Origin: Bacteroidales bacterium UBA5197
GTDB taxonomy: Bacteria; Bacteroidota; Bacteroidia; Bacteroidales; Lentimicrobiaceae
DNA length: 64,000 nt
Assembly (NCBI GenBank): GCA_002412885.1
Contig: DHVX01000072.1
Location: 62,001 to 126,000 of the forward strand
Direction: 5' to 3'
A model generated the notes under the pieces. It had not been told where the DNA came from. It ran no database searches and saw only the letters and a list, made by a program, of their open reading frames with translations. Below are positions 18,011-26,580 of this stretch, piece after piece (position 1 is the first letter of the stretch; each line of letters begins with the position of its first letter). A program made the translations under genes and the position numbers.

Positions 18011-21000
18011 ATGATTGCCCCTTTCATGGGAAATTCCGAAAATATGCCACGCAAATCAATTGATCTATCAAAAGCACCCCCTGAGACCACTACCGTATGC
18101 ATAATGAAGCCGGCAGATCCTCAGGGTTTTAATATTCACCCATATTTCTGCACTGTCAATCCCAGCGGCTATCTTACCGCCAAAGGACGCATTTCGGAAG
18201 ATGAGCAACTCGACCCTGAAAAAGGTCAGGACGTAGGTTCGCAAATTGCTGCCCTTGCAAATTCCATCGAAATGCAGACACTTGTCAAACGTTTCGCCCC
18301 TGTAAAAAGCAAACCCGGCAGTTTTCTGAAAGATATTGATAAGGATTATATGAAATCGGTGGTGATGCCTTTTATCGACAACACGCTGTCAGAAATTATA
18401 AAGCTTATCATCGCAAACAACATTCAGGTTTACATGCACGAAACATTGCCAAACCTTTATGAAAACGAACAAGTAGTTATAGAACCCATACCTGCAAGAG
18501 CCCGTCTTAACTTTACCCGCACCGACGAAGGAACCAGTTATACCCTGAGTGCCTTTATGGGAAATAAGCAGATTGACCTTATGCAACCCGGCAATGCCAT
18601 CATTACCAGAGACCCTTGCTTATTGCTTCACGAAAAGCACCTTTTATTTTTTGACTCTGAAATTGACGGGAATCTGCTGAGTCCTTTCCTCAAAAAGCAA
18701 TCCATTGAAATTCCCAAACGCATTGAAAAGGACTATTTCGGGAAATTTATCCGCAAACTTGTCAACCGCTGTGAGATAGAAGCCGAAGGATTTAAGGTAG
18801 AAACCATCAAACCCGAGCCTGAAGCTGAAATTACTCCGGATATCGACTGGCAGGGCAAACCCGTTATTATACTCTCATTTGCGTATGGTGACAAAAACAT
18901 ACAGCCCAACAACCCAAATAAATCCATCACCTCAATGTTTGCGGATAAAGATGGATTTGTTTTTTCGCGTCTGAAACGTGAATTGGCATGGGAAAAAGAA
19001 ATGCAGAAAAAGCTCAAAAGCTTCGGACTTGCACAAAGCGTTGCAACTTTTAAACTTCCGGGAGAAAGCAGTTCCTCGTTTCTGGCGCTGATCGACTGGC
19101 TGATTATACATCAGTTTGATCTGGCTGAAGCCGGATTCAAAATCAGACAGCATCCGGAAAGAGGTTTTATACTGGCAAAAAGTACATTCAGAACCAACAT
19201 ACGCTGCACCAACGATTGGTTCGATCTTAACGCAGTGGTAGAAGCAGGCAATTATTCATTTCCGTTTTTCAGACTAAGGGAAAATATCCTGAATGGAGAT
19301 AGGGAATATGTGTTGCCTTCGGGTGAAATATTTCTGATACCCGAGCCCTGGATGACAGAATATACTGAGCTCATGATGTTTGCCGAAGGAATTGGCGACA
19401 AACCGCGCATCAGGAAACATCATTTTATGCTGCTGAAACCTTTTCAGTTTCCTGAAGCCGAGGAACTTGCAGCAATAGTGCATCCAAACTTATCGTCACC
19501 GCTTCCCGAACTGCATAATGTAACGCTCCGTCCTTATCAGGAATATGGTTATCGCCGGATCTCAAACCTTTTCAGCAAAAATTTCGGAAGTATTCTGGCC
19601 GATGATATGGGGCTTGGAAAGACTTTACAGGCAATAGCGCTGCTTGCTGATTTATATCCTCAAACCGACGAAATTCAGATTCCGGAATCAAATCAGGACA
19701 AAGAATCCGGCCCTGGTCTGCAACTCGATATTTTTTCCGCTTTGGCACCAGCATCCGATATTTTGCATTCGGAAACCAAAGCATTTCCTGCCGTTTCAAA
19801 AACAGCCAGTCTGATTGTAATGCCGGCTTCGCTGATCCACAACTGGTATTATGAGCTGAAACGATTTGCCCCCTGGATAAGGATACATACTTATACCGGC
19901 CCGAACCGAAAGATCAATCAGCCCATGCTGAAGCGCGCAAATGTAATTCTCACCACGTATGGCACGCTTCGCAACGACATTGAAAAACTTGAAACATACA
20001 ATTTTACTGTTGCCATACTCGACGAGAGTCAGCAGATAAAAAACCCTGCTTCATCAACAGCAAAAGCTGCTTTCAGGATTAAGTGCAAAAACCGTCTGGC
20101 AATGAGTGGCACACCTGTCGAGAACAGCCTGGCGGATTTGTGGTCGCAAATGCAGTATGTAAATCCGGGTATGCTCGGAATCCTGAAAACTTTCCAAACG
20201 GAATATGTAAATCCTTCGCGGAAGCACATGAGGCAGGATGCCACAGAAAAGCTGAAACTGATGATTGCCCCATTTGTCATCCGCAGGACCAAGTCTGAAG
20301 TTGCCCCTGAATTGCCTCCGGTAAGCGAGTCGATAGCCTGGTGCACAATGACTGACCAACAGCAGAAGATTTATGAAACCGAAAAGTCAGGGATAAGAAA
20401 TACGCTACTGAGTCAATTGGCTTCCGGCGAACAAAACATGAATGCAACTCTGGTGCTAAAGGCTCTGATGAAACTGAGGCAGATTGCTTGTCATCCCGCA
20501 CTTGCAGGTGATGAAAATAATATCGGCAGCGGGAAATTTGAAGATGCTACCGAAAAACTGGAAACCTTAATTGCTGAAAATCACAAAGTTCTGATTTTCT
20601 CATCCTTTGTTAAACACCTTGAACTATACGAAAACTGGTGTCAGGAACATGACATAAAGTATTCGAAACTTATAGGATCAACTTCAAACCGCGAAGAAGT
20701 TGTAAATACTTTCAAAGAAGATGATGACGTACAGGTTTTCCTTATTTCGTTGAAAGCCGGAGGTGTAGGATTGAATCTTCAGGAAGCCGGCTATGTATTT
20801 CTGCTTGATCCATGGTGGAATCCCGCGGCTGAAAGTCAGGCCATAAGCCGTTCACACCGCATTGGTCAGGACAAAAATGTGTTTGTTTACCGCTTTATCT
20901 CAACCGGGACTGTTGAAGAAAAAATCATACGGCTTCAGGACAAAAAGCGCAAACTTGCCGACAGTGTAATTCAATCTGAAGAATTTCTGGCGAAGCTGAG

Positions 21001-21031
21001 TACTGAAGAAATCAGTGAATTGTTTGAATAA
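18011..21031 (+). CDS. SNF2/SWI2-family DEAD/DEAH-box helicase
   Basis: About 1006 residues from ATG 18011 (18026 and 18044 are alternatives). The N-terminal 480 residues are not recognisable in detail and probably form the extra domain found in bacterial SNF2 proteins. The ATPase core has motif I ADDMGLGKT (530-538), motif Ia (VMPASLIHNW), motif II DESQ (671-674, in place of DEAH/DEAQ), motif III (MSGTPVENS), motif V (LISLKAGGVGLNL) and motif VI (AISRSHRIGQ), followed by DPWWNPAAESQ. These proteins translocate on double-stranded DNA to remodel protein-DNA complexes or RNA polymerase. There is no restriction or other defence gene beside it, so a phage-defence role has no support here. Confidence 0.93.
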   Translation: MIAPFMGNSENMPRKSIDLSKAPPETTTVCIMKPADPQGFNIHPYFCTVNPSGYLTAKGRISEDEQLDPEKGQDVGSQIAALANSIEMQTLVKRFAPVKSKPGSFLKDIDKDYMKSVVMPFIDNTLSEIIKLIIANNIQVYMHETLPNLYENEQVVIEPIPARARLNFTRTDEGTSYTLSAFMGNKQIDLMQPGNAIITRDPCLLLHEKHLLFFDSEIDGNLLSPFLKKQSIEIPKRIEKDYFGKFIRKLVNRCEIEAEGFKVETIKPEPEAEITPDIDWQGKPVIILSFAYGDKNIQPNNPNKSITSMFADKDGFVFSRLKRELAWEKEMQKKLKSFGLAQSVATFKLPGESSSSFLALIDWLIIHQFDLAEAGFKIRQHPERGFILAKSTFRTNIRCTNDWFDLNAVVEAGNYSFPFFRLRENILNGDREYVLPSGEIFLIPEPWMTEYTELMMFAEGIGDKPRIRKHHFMLLKPFQFPEAEELAAIVHPNLSSPLPELHNVTLRPYQEYGYRRISNLFSKNFGSILADDMGLGKTLQAIALLADLYPQTDEIQIPESNQDKESGPGLQLDIFSALAPASDILHSETKAFPAVSKTASLIVMPASLIHNWYYELKRFAPWIRIHTYTGPNRKINQPMLKRANVILTTYGTLRNDIEKLETYNFTVAILDESQQIKNPASSTAKAAFRIKCKNRLAMSGTPVENSLADLWSQMQYVNPGMLGILKTFQTEYVNPSRKHMRQDATEKLKLMIAPFVIRRTKSEVAPELPPVSESIAWCTMTDQQQKIYETEKSGIRNTLLSQLASGEQNMNATLVLKALMKLRQIACHPALAGDENNIGSGKFEDATEKLETLIAENHKVLIFSSFVKHLELYENWCQEHDIKYSKLIGSTSNREEVVNTFKEDDDVQVFLISLKAGGVGLNLQEAGYVFLLDPWWNPAAESQAISRSHRIGQDKNVFVYRFISTGTVEEKIIRLQDKKRKLADSVIQSEEFLAKLSTEEISELFE

Positions 21032-21140
21032 CAATCTGAACTGCGTTTCATTATTTGAAATTTAATCGTTTTATTCTTTCCTGCACGTGCCTGCCAAAGA
21101 CAGATTTGAATTTAATCAAATGCATAACGTTTTGTATTTC

Positions 21141-21388
21141 GCCCTTTCAGGGCTTAGAAAGTAATTGCTTCATTACGATGGGCTTCACCCATCGTTAATG
21201 TATATCGCCCTTTCAGGGCTTTCATTATTATGTTTTCATTAAGATAAAGTGGTTCTTCCTATAGCTAATTCATTGCGCTCTTTCCAGACTTTTAATATGT
21301 ATAGCCCTGAAAGGGCGAAATCTGATAACACAGTGGCGAAGCCCTGTGATACTGTGATGTAATACCTGAAAATAAGCCCTGAAAGGGC
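21141..21388. repeat. Second REP-like family: GCCCTGAAAGGGC palindromes
   Basis: The 13-bp palindrome GCCCTTTCAGGGC (or its complement) occurs at 21141, 21207, 21304 and 21376. The first two copies read GCCCTTTCAGGGC and the last two GCCCTGAAAGGGC, so the element is itself symmetrical. Between them lie CGATGGG...CCCATCG (21176-21194) and CACAG...CTGTG hairpins. A related block occurs at 27823-28001, on the other side of the catabolic cluster. Its transposase is not in the window. Minus-strand frames reading SQGFATVLSDFALSGL are artefacts of this repeat. Confidence 0.85.
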
Positions 21389-22124
21389 GAAATAACTTCC
21401 CACAAGAAAGTTAATCCTTCTCACTGGAAAGTGGAAAAATGCTTTCAAACTTTCTGAAGATGAACAAGGATGCTGTTTACACCTGTCATATCCGCATTAT
21501 GCTCATTTTTTTTGAGTCTCAACTCCGCATGACATAGTATATAATTGATTGTGAATGTATTAAACAGGAGCAACGCTGACCCAACCCACCATGTCAAAAT
21601 AATTTCGCTAAAGCGGATCAAAAAAAACCGATTCCTTAGGTTTTCTGTATAAAAGCTATTCTCAAAGCATCCATTCCTATCGAAAAAAGCGCATCCGAAA
21701 CCCTGAAAAAAAATTCCCGATTTTCATGGCTTAAGTCCAAGTCTTTGTTTACTTTCACCACCTGAAATGCAAGGCATTTTTGAGCAGAATTATTTATAAA
21801 AACGGAACCTGACCACAACTTCCAAAAACACTACAAGACACTCAGGGACAATTTGTTACATAATATTTCCCGAAACAAATGTAGCTTTTTTTGAAGTGGT
21901 GAAGCCTTTGTGGTTTTCGTCTGGTCAGCGTCATTTCAGGAGGAAATTGGATACCATTGCAATCGATTTCTGAAAACAAAAGACGTAATAAAATGAATTG
22001 ACCGGAAAAACTGCCCGGGTTTTTTGAAAAAAATACGGGAAACAGGTTAGCCAAAAACTGAAGAGTCAACAAGCTGAATCAAACAAAAACAACATAACCA
22101 AGAACTTAATTAAAATCACCTGAA
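21389..22124. other. Spacer upstream of the aminomutase cluster
   Basis: No gene is seen. Positions 21480-21535 hold an inverted copy of a dispersed motif also found three times at 54.9-55.3 kb (core AATGCGGAGATGACAG with a TCAAAAAAATTGAG hairpin). The last 300 bp should contain the promoter of the cluster but show no clear TAnnTTTG element; the operon may use another sigma factor or an activator. Confidence 0.45.
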
Positions 22125-23708
22125 ATGAGCAACAACATTATGACAGCCGCACCTGAAAAAGTGCTTTTCAGCCAGACTGATGTAGAAGAATTGATGCAAC
22201 GCTTTCATTATTCCGATGAAACCAAAGCCGTTATCCGTGAAGAAAACCTTCTGCCAACCGGTGTTTTGAGCCGTTTGCATGCCACCTTTCCGCAACATTC
22301 CGGTATGCGTGAAAAGGAAGAGTTTCATTTCAACGATAAAAAACAATACACAGGGTTAAATGGCTTCAGAGAAATCAATGCCATTCTTGAAGAAAATGGC
22401 ATACACATCGGACATCTTGAAGAACGCGAACTGTTCATTCATGTTTACCGTTTCATGGCAACCAAGCATGTGCTGAATACGATCAACTGGGCAAACTTTG
22501 AAAAAGACTCCGTTTTTCAGCTGGTATTTCCTCAGCCGGGCATGATTCGCCCCGATGTTGCAAAAGCCTATCTGAGTGCATCATCCGAAGAGGAAAAAAT
22601 GCAGATTGTGAAGGATTACATGAAGGAAACCAATCCACACGATGGCAAGCAACAGATCAACAAACCAACTTTCATCAATACCGATGGCGAAGCTGTTGTG
22701 GTTGAAGGCAGTCAGCACAAATATCCGCAATGCCAGTTGATTTTCGACGTACAAACTCAAAATTGTTTTGCTTTCTGTAATTACTGTTTCCGTCATGCAC
22801 AGGTGCGCGGTGATGAGGATATGTTTGTACAGAGGGACATTTCGCAGATTCATGATTATCTGAAACAACACAAAGAAGTGAGCGATGTGCTGATTACCGG
22901 TGGTGATGCCGGATATATCAGTGCCGATCGCTTCGAAAATTACATTACACCCATCATTGAAGATCCTGAGCTTGGCCATATCAAAACCATCCGACTGGGA
23001 ACCCGCGTGCTTACTTTCAATCCCGAACTGGTGATTATGCCATCTTACAACAAGATGCTCAGTTTGTTTCAGAAGTTGTACGACAATGGGATACAACTTG
23101 TTTTCATGTCGCATTTCTCTACCCCGCGCGAGTTAATGAACCCCAGCACCGTAGCTGCAATCCGCAGGCTCAAAGCGCATGGAGCAACAGTAAAAAGCCA
23201 GAGCCCCATTATGAACCACATCAGTCTGTTCTCCGACGAAAACGGCGAAGTAGATGTTGACCGTTCAGCACAAAACTGGATCGATCTCGGCAATCTGCTG
23301 GCGATGCTTGGTGTGGGATTCCACTCTATGTACTGCGCCCGTCCAACTGGTGAGCATCATTATTTTACACAGCCGTTAGCAAAGATAAACGAGGTATTCA
23401 GCAAGGTTTACAGGTCACTGGCATCAATCAATCGCCCGTCGAGATACATCACCATGACTTCTTCAGCAGGAAAAATATCCATGTTGGGTACACTTGAGCA
23501 CAATGGAGAAAAGCTTTTTGCATTGAAATTCAATGAAGCCAGAAACATGGAATGGATGGATAAAGTAATGCTTGTTAAATATGATGAGCTTGAAAACACA
23601 ATGGCCAACCTGAAGCCTTATGGTGCTGACAAACATTTCTTTGAAGAAGAACTGAACGCCATTGAGTCACATCTGGAGTCATCCATCAAGACATCGCGCA
23701 AGAAATAG
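22125..23708 (+). CDS. KamA-family radical SAM 2,3-aminomutase, substrate predicted acidic amino acid
   Basis: A 527-residue radical SAM protein with the cluster motif CX3CX2C at Cys214, Cys218 and Cys221 (CFAFCNYCFRH). The GGD segment (VLITGGDAG) and the late LEHNGEKLFALKF stretch correspond to the SAM- and PLP-binding parts of KamA; Lys463 is the likely PLP lysine. Family members move an amino group from C2 to C3. It is longer than classic lysine 2,3-aminomutase (about 416 residues). By eye alignment, the two Asp residues that bind the lysine side chain appear as Ala405 (followed by Arg406) and Thr443, which argues against lysine and for a carboxylate side chain. First gene of a cluster with CoA-transferase, aminotransferase and thiolase genes. 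No kamDE, kdd, kce or kal genes of classic lysine fermentation are present. ATG 22140 is an alternative start. Confidence 0.85.
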   Translation: MSNNIMTAAPEKVLFSQTDVEELMQRFHYSDETKAVIREENLLPTGVLSRLHATFPQHSGMREKEEFHFNDKKQYTGLNGFREINAILEENGIHIGHLEERELFIHVYRFMATKHVLNTINWANFEKDSVFQLVFPQPGMIRPDVAKAYLSASSEEEKMQIVKDYMKETNPHDGKQQINKPTFINTDGEAVVVEGSQHKYPQCQLIFDVQTQNCFAFCNYCFRHAQVRGDEDMFVQRDISQIHDYLKQHKEVSDVLITGGDAGYISADRFENYITPIIEDPELGHIKTIRLGTRVLTFNPELVIMPSYNKMLSLFQKLYDNGIQLVFMSHFSTPRELMNPSTVAAIRRLKAHGATVKSQSPIMNHISLFSDENGEVDVDRSAQNWIDLGNLLAMLGVGFHSMYCARPTGEHHYFTQPLAKINEVFSKVYRSLASINRPSRYITMTSSAGKISMLGTLEHNGEKLFALKFNEARNMEWMDKVMLVKYDELENTMANLKPYGADKHFFEEELNAIESHLESSIKTSRKK

Positions 23709-23727
23709 TTGACCTTAAAACTTTTAT

Positions 23728-24441
23728 ATGATCAACAAGGTAGCAAAGACAGCCGCTGAAGCTGTTGCTGATATTTTTGACGGAGCCACGATAATGATCA
23801 GTGGATTCGGAGAAGCCGGCAGCCCTATTGAACTGATACATGCCCTGATCGACCACGGTGCAAAAAACCTCACCGTAGTGAGCAACAACACCGGCAACGG
23901 TCACATTGGTCTGGCAGCACTTATCGAAAACAAGCAGGTAAAAAAAATGATCTGCTCATTTCCAAGAACAGCCAATTCAATCGTTTTCCCGGAGCTTTAC
24001 CGTCAGGGCGAAATTGAACTCGAACTTGTTCCGCAAGGAACATTAGCTGAGCGCATCAGGGCCGGTGGCGCAGGAATTCCTGCATTCTTCACCCCTACTT
24101 CGGTAAATACTCCCCTGGCCATTGGCAAGGAAACCCGGATTTTCGAAAGCAAACCCTATGTAATGGAATTCGGAATAAAAGCAGACTTTGCGCTTGTTAA
24201 ATGCAAAACTGCCGACCGTTACGGAAATCTGTTGTTCAACAAAACTGCCCGGAATTTCGGTCCCGTAATGTGCATGGCTGCAAAATCAGCCATTGTGCAG
24301 GCTTCTGAAATAGTTGAGATTGGCAGTATTGATCCTGAAATCGTGGTCACACCCGGAATATTCGTAAAAAAAGTAGTTGAAATCACCCATCCCGTCAGCG
24401 AAAATCAACTGATCAGGGAGAACAGGAGGTACCCATGGTAG
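23728..24441 (+). CDS. pcaI: 3-oxoadipate-type CoA-transferase, subunit A
   Basis: A 237-residue alpha subunit of a class I CoA-transferase. The CoA-binding segment SGFGEAGSPIELI (about residues 25-37), CSFPRTANSIVFPELY, LELVPQGTLAERIRAGGAG and the C-terminal ARNFGPVMCMAAK closely follow the PcaI/CatI pattern as I remember it, more than the acetoacetate-specific AtoD pattern. The enzyme would transfer CoA from succinyl-CoA to a 3-oxoacid. The gene follows the aminomutase by 19 bp and overlaps the start of subunit B by 7 bp, so the two subunits are translationally coupled. No ring-cleavage genes are nearby, so the 3-oxoacid probably comes from the aminomutase and aminotransferase. Confidence 0.88.
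   Translation: MINKVAKTAAEAVADIFDGATIMISGFGEAGSPIELIHALIDHGAKNLTVVSNNTGNGHIGLAALIENKQVKKMICSFPRTANSIVFPELYRQGEIELELVPQGTLAERIRAGGAGIPAFFTPTSVNTPLAIGKETRIFESKPYVMEFGIKADFALVKCKTADRYGNLLFNKTARNFGPVMCMAAKSAIVQASEIVEIGSIDPEIVVTPGIFVKKVVEITHPVSENQLIRENRRYPW
24424..24429 (+). promoter_or_regulatory. Strong Shine-Dalgarno (AGGAGG) for CoA-transferase subunit B
   Basis: A perfect AGGAGG sits 5 bp before the ATG at 24435, inside the end of the subunit A gene. Strong ribosome-binding sites are uncommon in this phylum, so it may ensure equal production of the two subunits or mark the pair as originally acquired from another lineage. Confidence 0.6.
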
Positions 24442-25085
24442 CAGAAATCAAAGGCTGGAATCGCGAACAAATGGCTCAGAAAATCGCCGGCGATATCCCC
24501 GATGGAGCGTATGTAAACCTTGGCATCGGACTACCCGAATTGGTTGCCAATTACATTCCCGAAGGCAGAGAAGTTATTTTTCATACCGAAAACGGATTGC
24601 TGGGTGTTGGTCCATCACCTGCCAAAGAAGATGAGGACGATGAACTGATCAATGCCGGCAAAAAACCGGTTACTACCATCAAAGGATCCTGCTTTTTTCA
24701 TCATGCCGACAGCTTTGCGATGATTCGCGGCGGTCATATCGACATTTGTGTGCTTGGCGCATTTCAGGTGTCAGAAAACGGAGACCTTGCCAACTGGTCA
24801 ACCGGTGAGCCTGGCGCAATTCCTGCGGTTGGCGGTGCAATGGATCTGGTGGAAGGTGTAAAAACCATCATCATTTTTACCCAGCACACCACCAAAAACG
24901 GCGAGCCCAAAATTGTAAAGGAATGTACTTATCCCCTTACCGGGAAAGGTGTAGTCAGCCATATTTACACCGATTATGCCGTAATTGATGTCACCGATAA
25001 CGGAATGTTTGTGCGGGAAATGGCCCCAGGAATTGACTTTGAATTCCTTAAAAGCTGCACAGAAGCCGAACTGAAACAATATTAA
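24435..25085 (+). CDS. pcaJ: 3-oxoadipate-type CoA-transferase, subunit B
   Basis: A 216-residue beta subunit of the class I CoA-transferase. Glu52 in HTENGLLGVGPSP is the catalytic glutamate that forms the acyl-CoA intermediate. AYVNLGIGLPELVANY, FFHHADSFAMIRGGHIDICVLGAFQVS and AVGGAMDLVEG are characteristic, and the overall pattern matches PcaJ. The start overlaps the subunit A stop (ATGGTAG). Product and partner are as for subunit A. Complete in length for the family. Confidence 0.88.
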   Translation: MVAEIKGWNREQMAQKIAGDIPDGAYVNLGIGLPELVANYIPEGREVIFHTENGLLGVGPSPAKEDEDDELINAGKKPVTTIKGSCFFHHADSFAMIRGGHIDICVLGAFQVSENGDLANWSTGEPGAIPAVGGAMDLVEGVKTIIIFTQHTTKNGEPKIVKECTYPLTGKGVVSHIYTDYAVIDVTDNGMFVREMAPGIDFEFLKSCTEAELKQY

Positions 25086-25113
25086 TCCAACCAATCAAAA
25101 ATATCTACAAGCC

Positions 25114-26457
25114 ATGTCAATACTGCAAAATGAATTGATAAAAGCCAAAGAAACCGAGGAAGAATTGTATAAAAAGGCTTGCGAAGTTATGCCGGGCGGT
25201 ATCAGCCGCAATGTGGTGTACCGCAAGCCTCACCCTTTTTATGTTTCAGAGGCAGCCGGCTGCTATGTAACCGACATTAACGGAGTAAAAAAGGTTGACT
25301 TTGCCAACAACATTGCCTCCCTGATTCATGGTCATGCTCATCCTGCCATTGTGGATGCGGTGTGCAAACAGATTCAAAAAGGCACTGCCTATACAATCGG
25401 CACCGAAATTGAAATAGAACATGCTAAATTGCTGTGCGACAGGGTTCCCGGGTTTGATAAAATCCGTTTCATGAACTCTGGAACTGAAGCGGTAATGGCC
25501 ATGATTAAAGCGGCCCGTGCTTATACCGGCAAGCCTAAAATTGCCAAGGCCGAAGGGGGTTACCACGGCAGTTTCGACACTGCTGAAGTGAGCCAAAGCG
25601 CATCACCTGCAACCTGGGGCGACATAAACAGCCCCAACAGTGTGCCTCACGTTCCCGGAACCCCGCAAGGCGTTCTCGACAATGTTGTGATTTATCCTTA
25701 CAATGACATTGAGCGCACCATCAGCATTCTGAACCGCCATGCCGCAGATATTGCCTGTGTAATTATTGATCCGGTTCCGCATCGTATTGGAATGGTGCAG
25801 GCTACCCCCGAATTTGTGGAAGCTGTTTACAACTGGACACGACAAAACAATGCTTTGCTTTGCTTTGATGAAGTGATCTGTTTCAGGGTAGCCTACGAAG
25901 GTGCTCAATCCAACTACACGGTGAAACCCGATCTCACATCGCTCGGAAAAATAATCGGCGGGGGATTCCCGATCGGCGCATTTGCCGGCAGAAAAGAGAT
26001 AATGAACATCCTTGATCCGGGTGGAAATGATTACAGATTCCCGCTTTCCGGAACATTCTCGGCCAATCCGGTTTCAATGACCGCTGGTAAAGTAGCTATG
26101 GAAATGCTCAACCGCGATGCCATGGACAAACTGAACAAAAATTCTCAGATTGCCATCAACCAGATTTATGAAGCAGGTAAGCTTGCCGGCATTCCGCTCA
26201 GCATCACCGGAAAAGGATCAATGTTCAAAGTTCATTTCAGGGAAACTGCACCCACCACTTACCGCGATTGCTATGAAGATGCTTACACAAAAAAGATCAT
26301 GAACCTTTTCCTCGAAAAAATGTACGAAGAAAATATCATTATGATCAACTCATGTTCTTGTGTACTCTCTACAGTGGTTACCCAGACTGAAATTGATTTG
26401 CTGAGTGAGGCTATGCTGAAGAGTTTCAAACATATTAAACCCCATCTGGAAGTTTAA
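25114..26457 (+). CDS. Class III (GSAM-like) aminotransferase, predicted beta-amino acid transaminase
   Basis: A 447-residue fold-type I PLP enzyme. PGGISRNVVYRKPHPFYV (about 28-45), MNSGTEAVMAMIKAARAYTG, the PLP-contacting FDEVICFR and Lys279 in SLGKIIGGGFPIGAFAG place it in the class III family near glutamate-1-semialdehyde aminomutase and beta-phenylalanine aminotransferases. The genuine haem-pathway enzyme is unlikely given the context. The predicted role is to convert the beta-amino acid made by the upstream aminomutase to the beta-keto acid used by the CoA-transferase, with 2-oxoglutarate or pyruvate as acceptor. The gap to subunit B is 28 bp, so it is very likely in the same operon. 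Alternatives are a second aminomutase activity or another omega-amino acid substrate. Confidence 0.88.
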   Translation: MSILQNELIKAKETEEELYKKACEVMPGGISRNVVYRKPHPFYVSEAAGCYVTDINGVKKVDFANNIASLIHGHAHPAIVDAVCKQIQKGTAYTIGTEIEIEHAKLLCDRVPGFDKIRFMNSGTEAVMAMIKAARAYTGKPKIAKAEGGYHGSFDTAEVSQSASPATWGDINSPNSVPHVPGTPQGVLDNVVIYPYNDIERTISILNRHAADIACVIIDPVPHRIGMVQATPEFVEAVYNWTRQNNALLCFDEVICFRVAYEGAQSNYTVKPDLTSLGKIIGGGFPIGAFAGRKEIMNILDPGGNDYRFPLSGTFSANPVSMTAGKVAMEMLNRDAMDKLNKNSQIAINQIYEAGKLAGIPLSITGKGSMFKVHFRETAPTTYRDCYEDAYTKKIMNLFLEKMYEENIIMINSCSCVLSTVVTQTEIDLLSEAMLKSFKHIKPHLEV

Positions 26458-26580
26458 TTGAACAACGTCGCATTCCAGAACAATACTGCGCCAAACACGA
26501 ATGTCACACTGAGCGGAGTCGAAGTGTTTTTGATCAATAAAAAACTCTAACCATTTTTTACTTTTTACTTTAATCTAACT
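26458..26580. repeat. Dispersed intergenic repeat inside the catabolic cluster
   Basis: The 123-bp gap before the thiolase gene contains AATGTCACACTGAGCGGAGT-type sequence, a dispersed motif also found near 50.3 and 55.0 kb. It also has a TTTTTACTTTTTACTTT run. The thiolase may therefore need its own promoter or read-through; no TAnnTTTG element is evident. Confidence 0.55.

Noticed and set aside
17994..21031. SNF2 helicase as part of a phage-defence island
   Set aside because: The neighbours are housekeeping genes, and no nuclease, methylase or DISARM/Dnd component is near.
22125..23708. EpmB-type lysine aminomutase for elongation factor P
   Set aside because: The protein is much longer and sits in a catabolic cluster, with no epmA or efp gene nearby.
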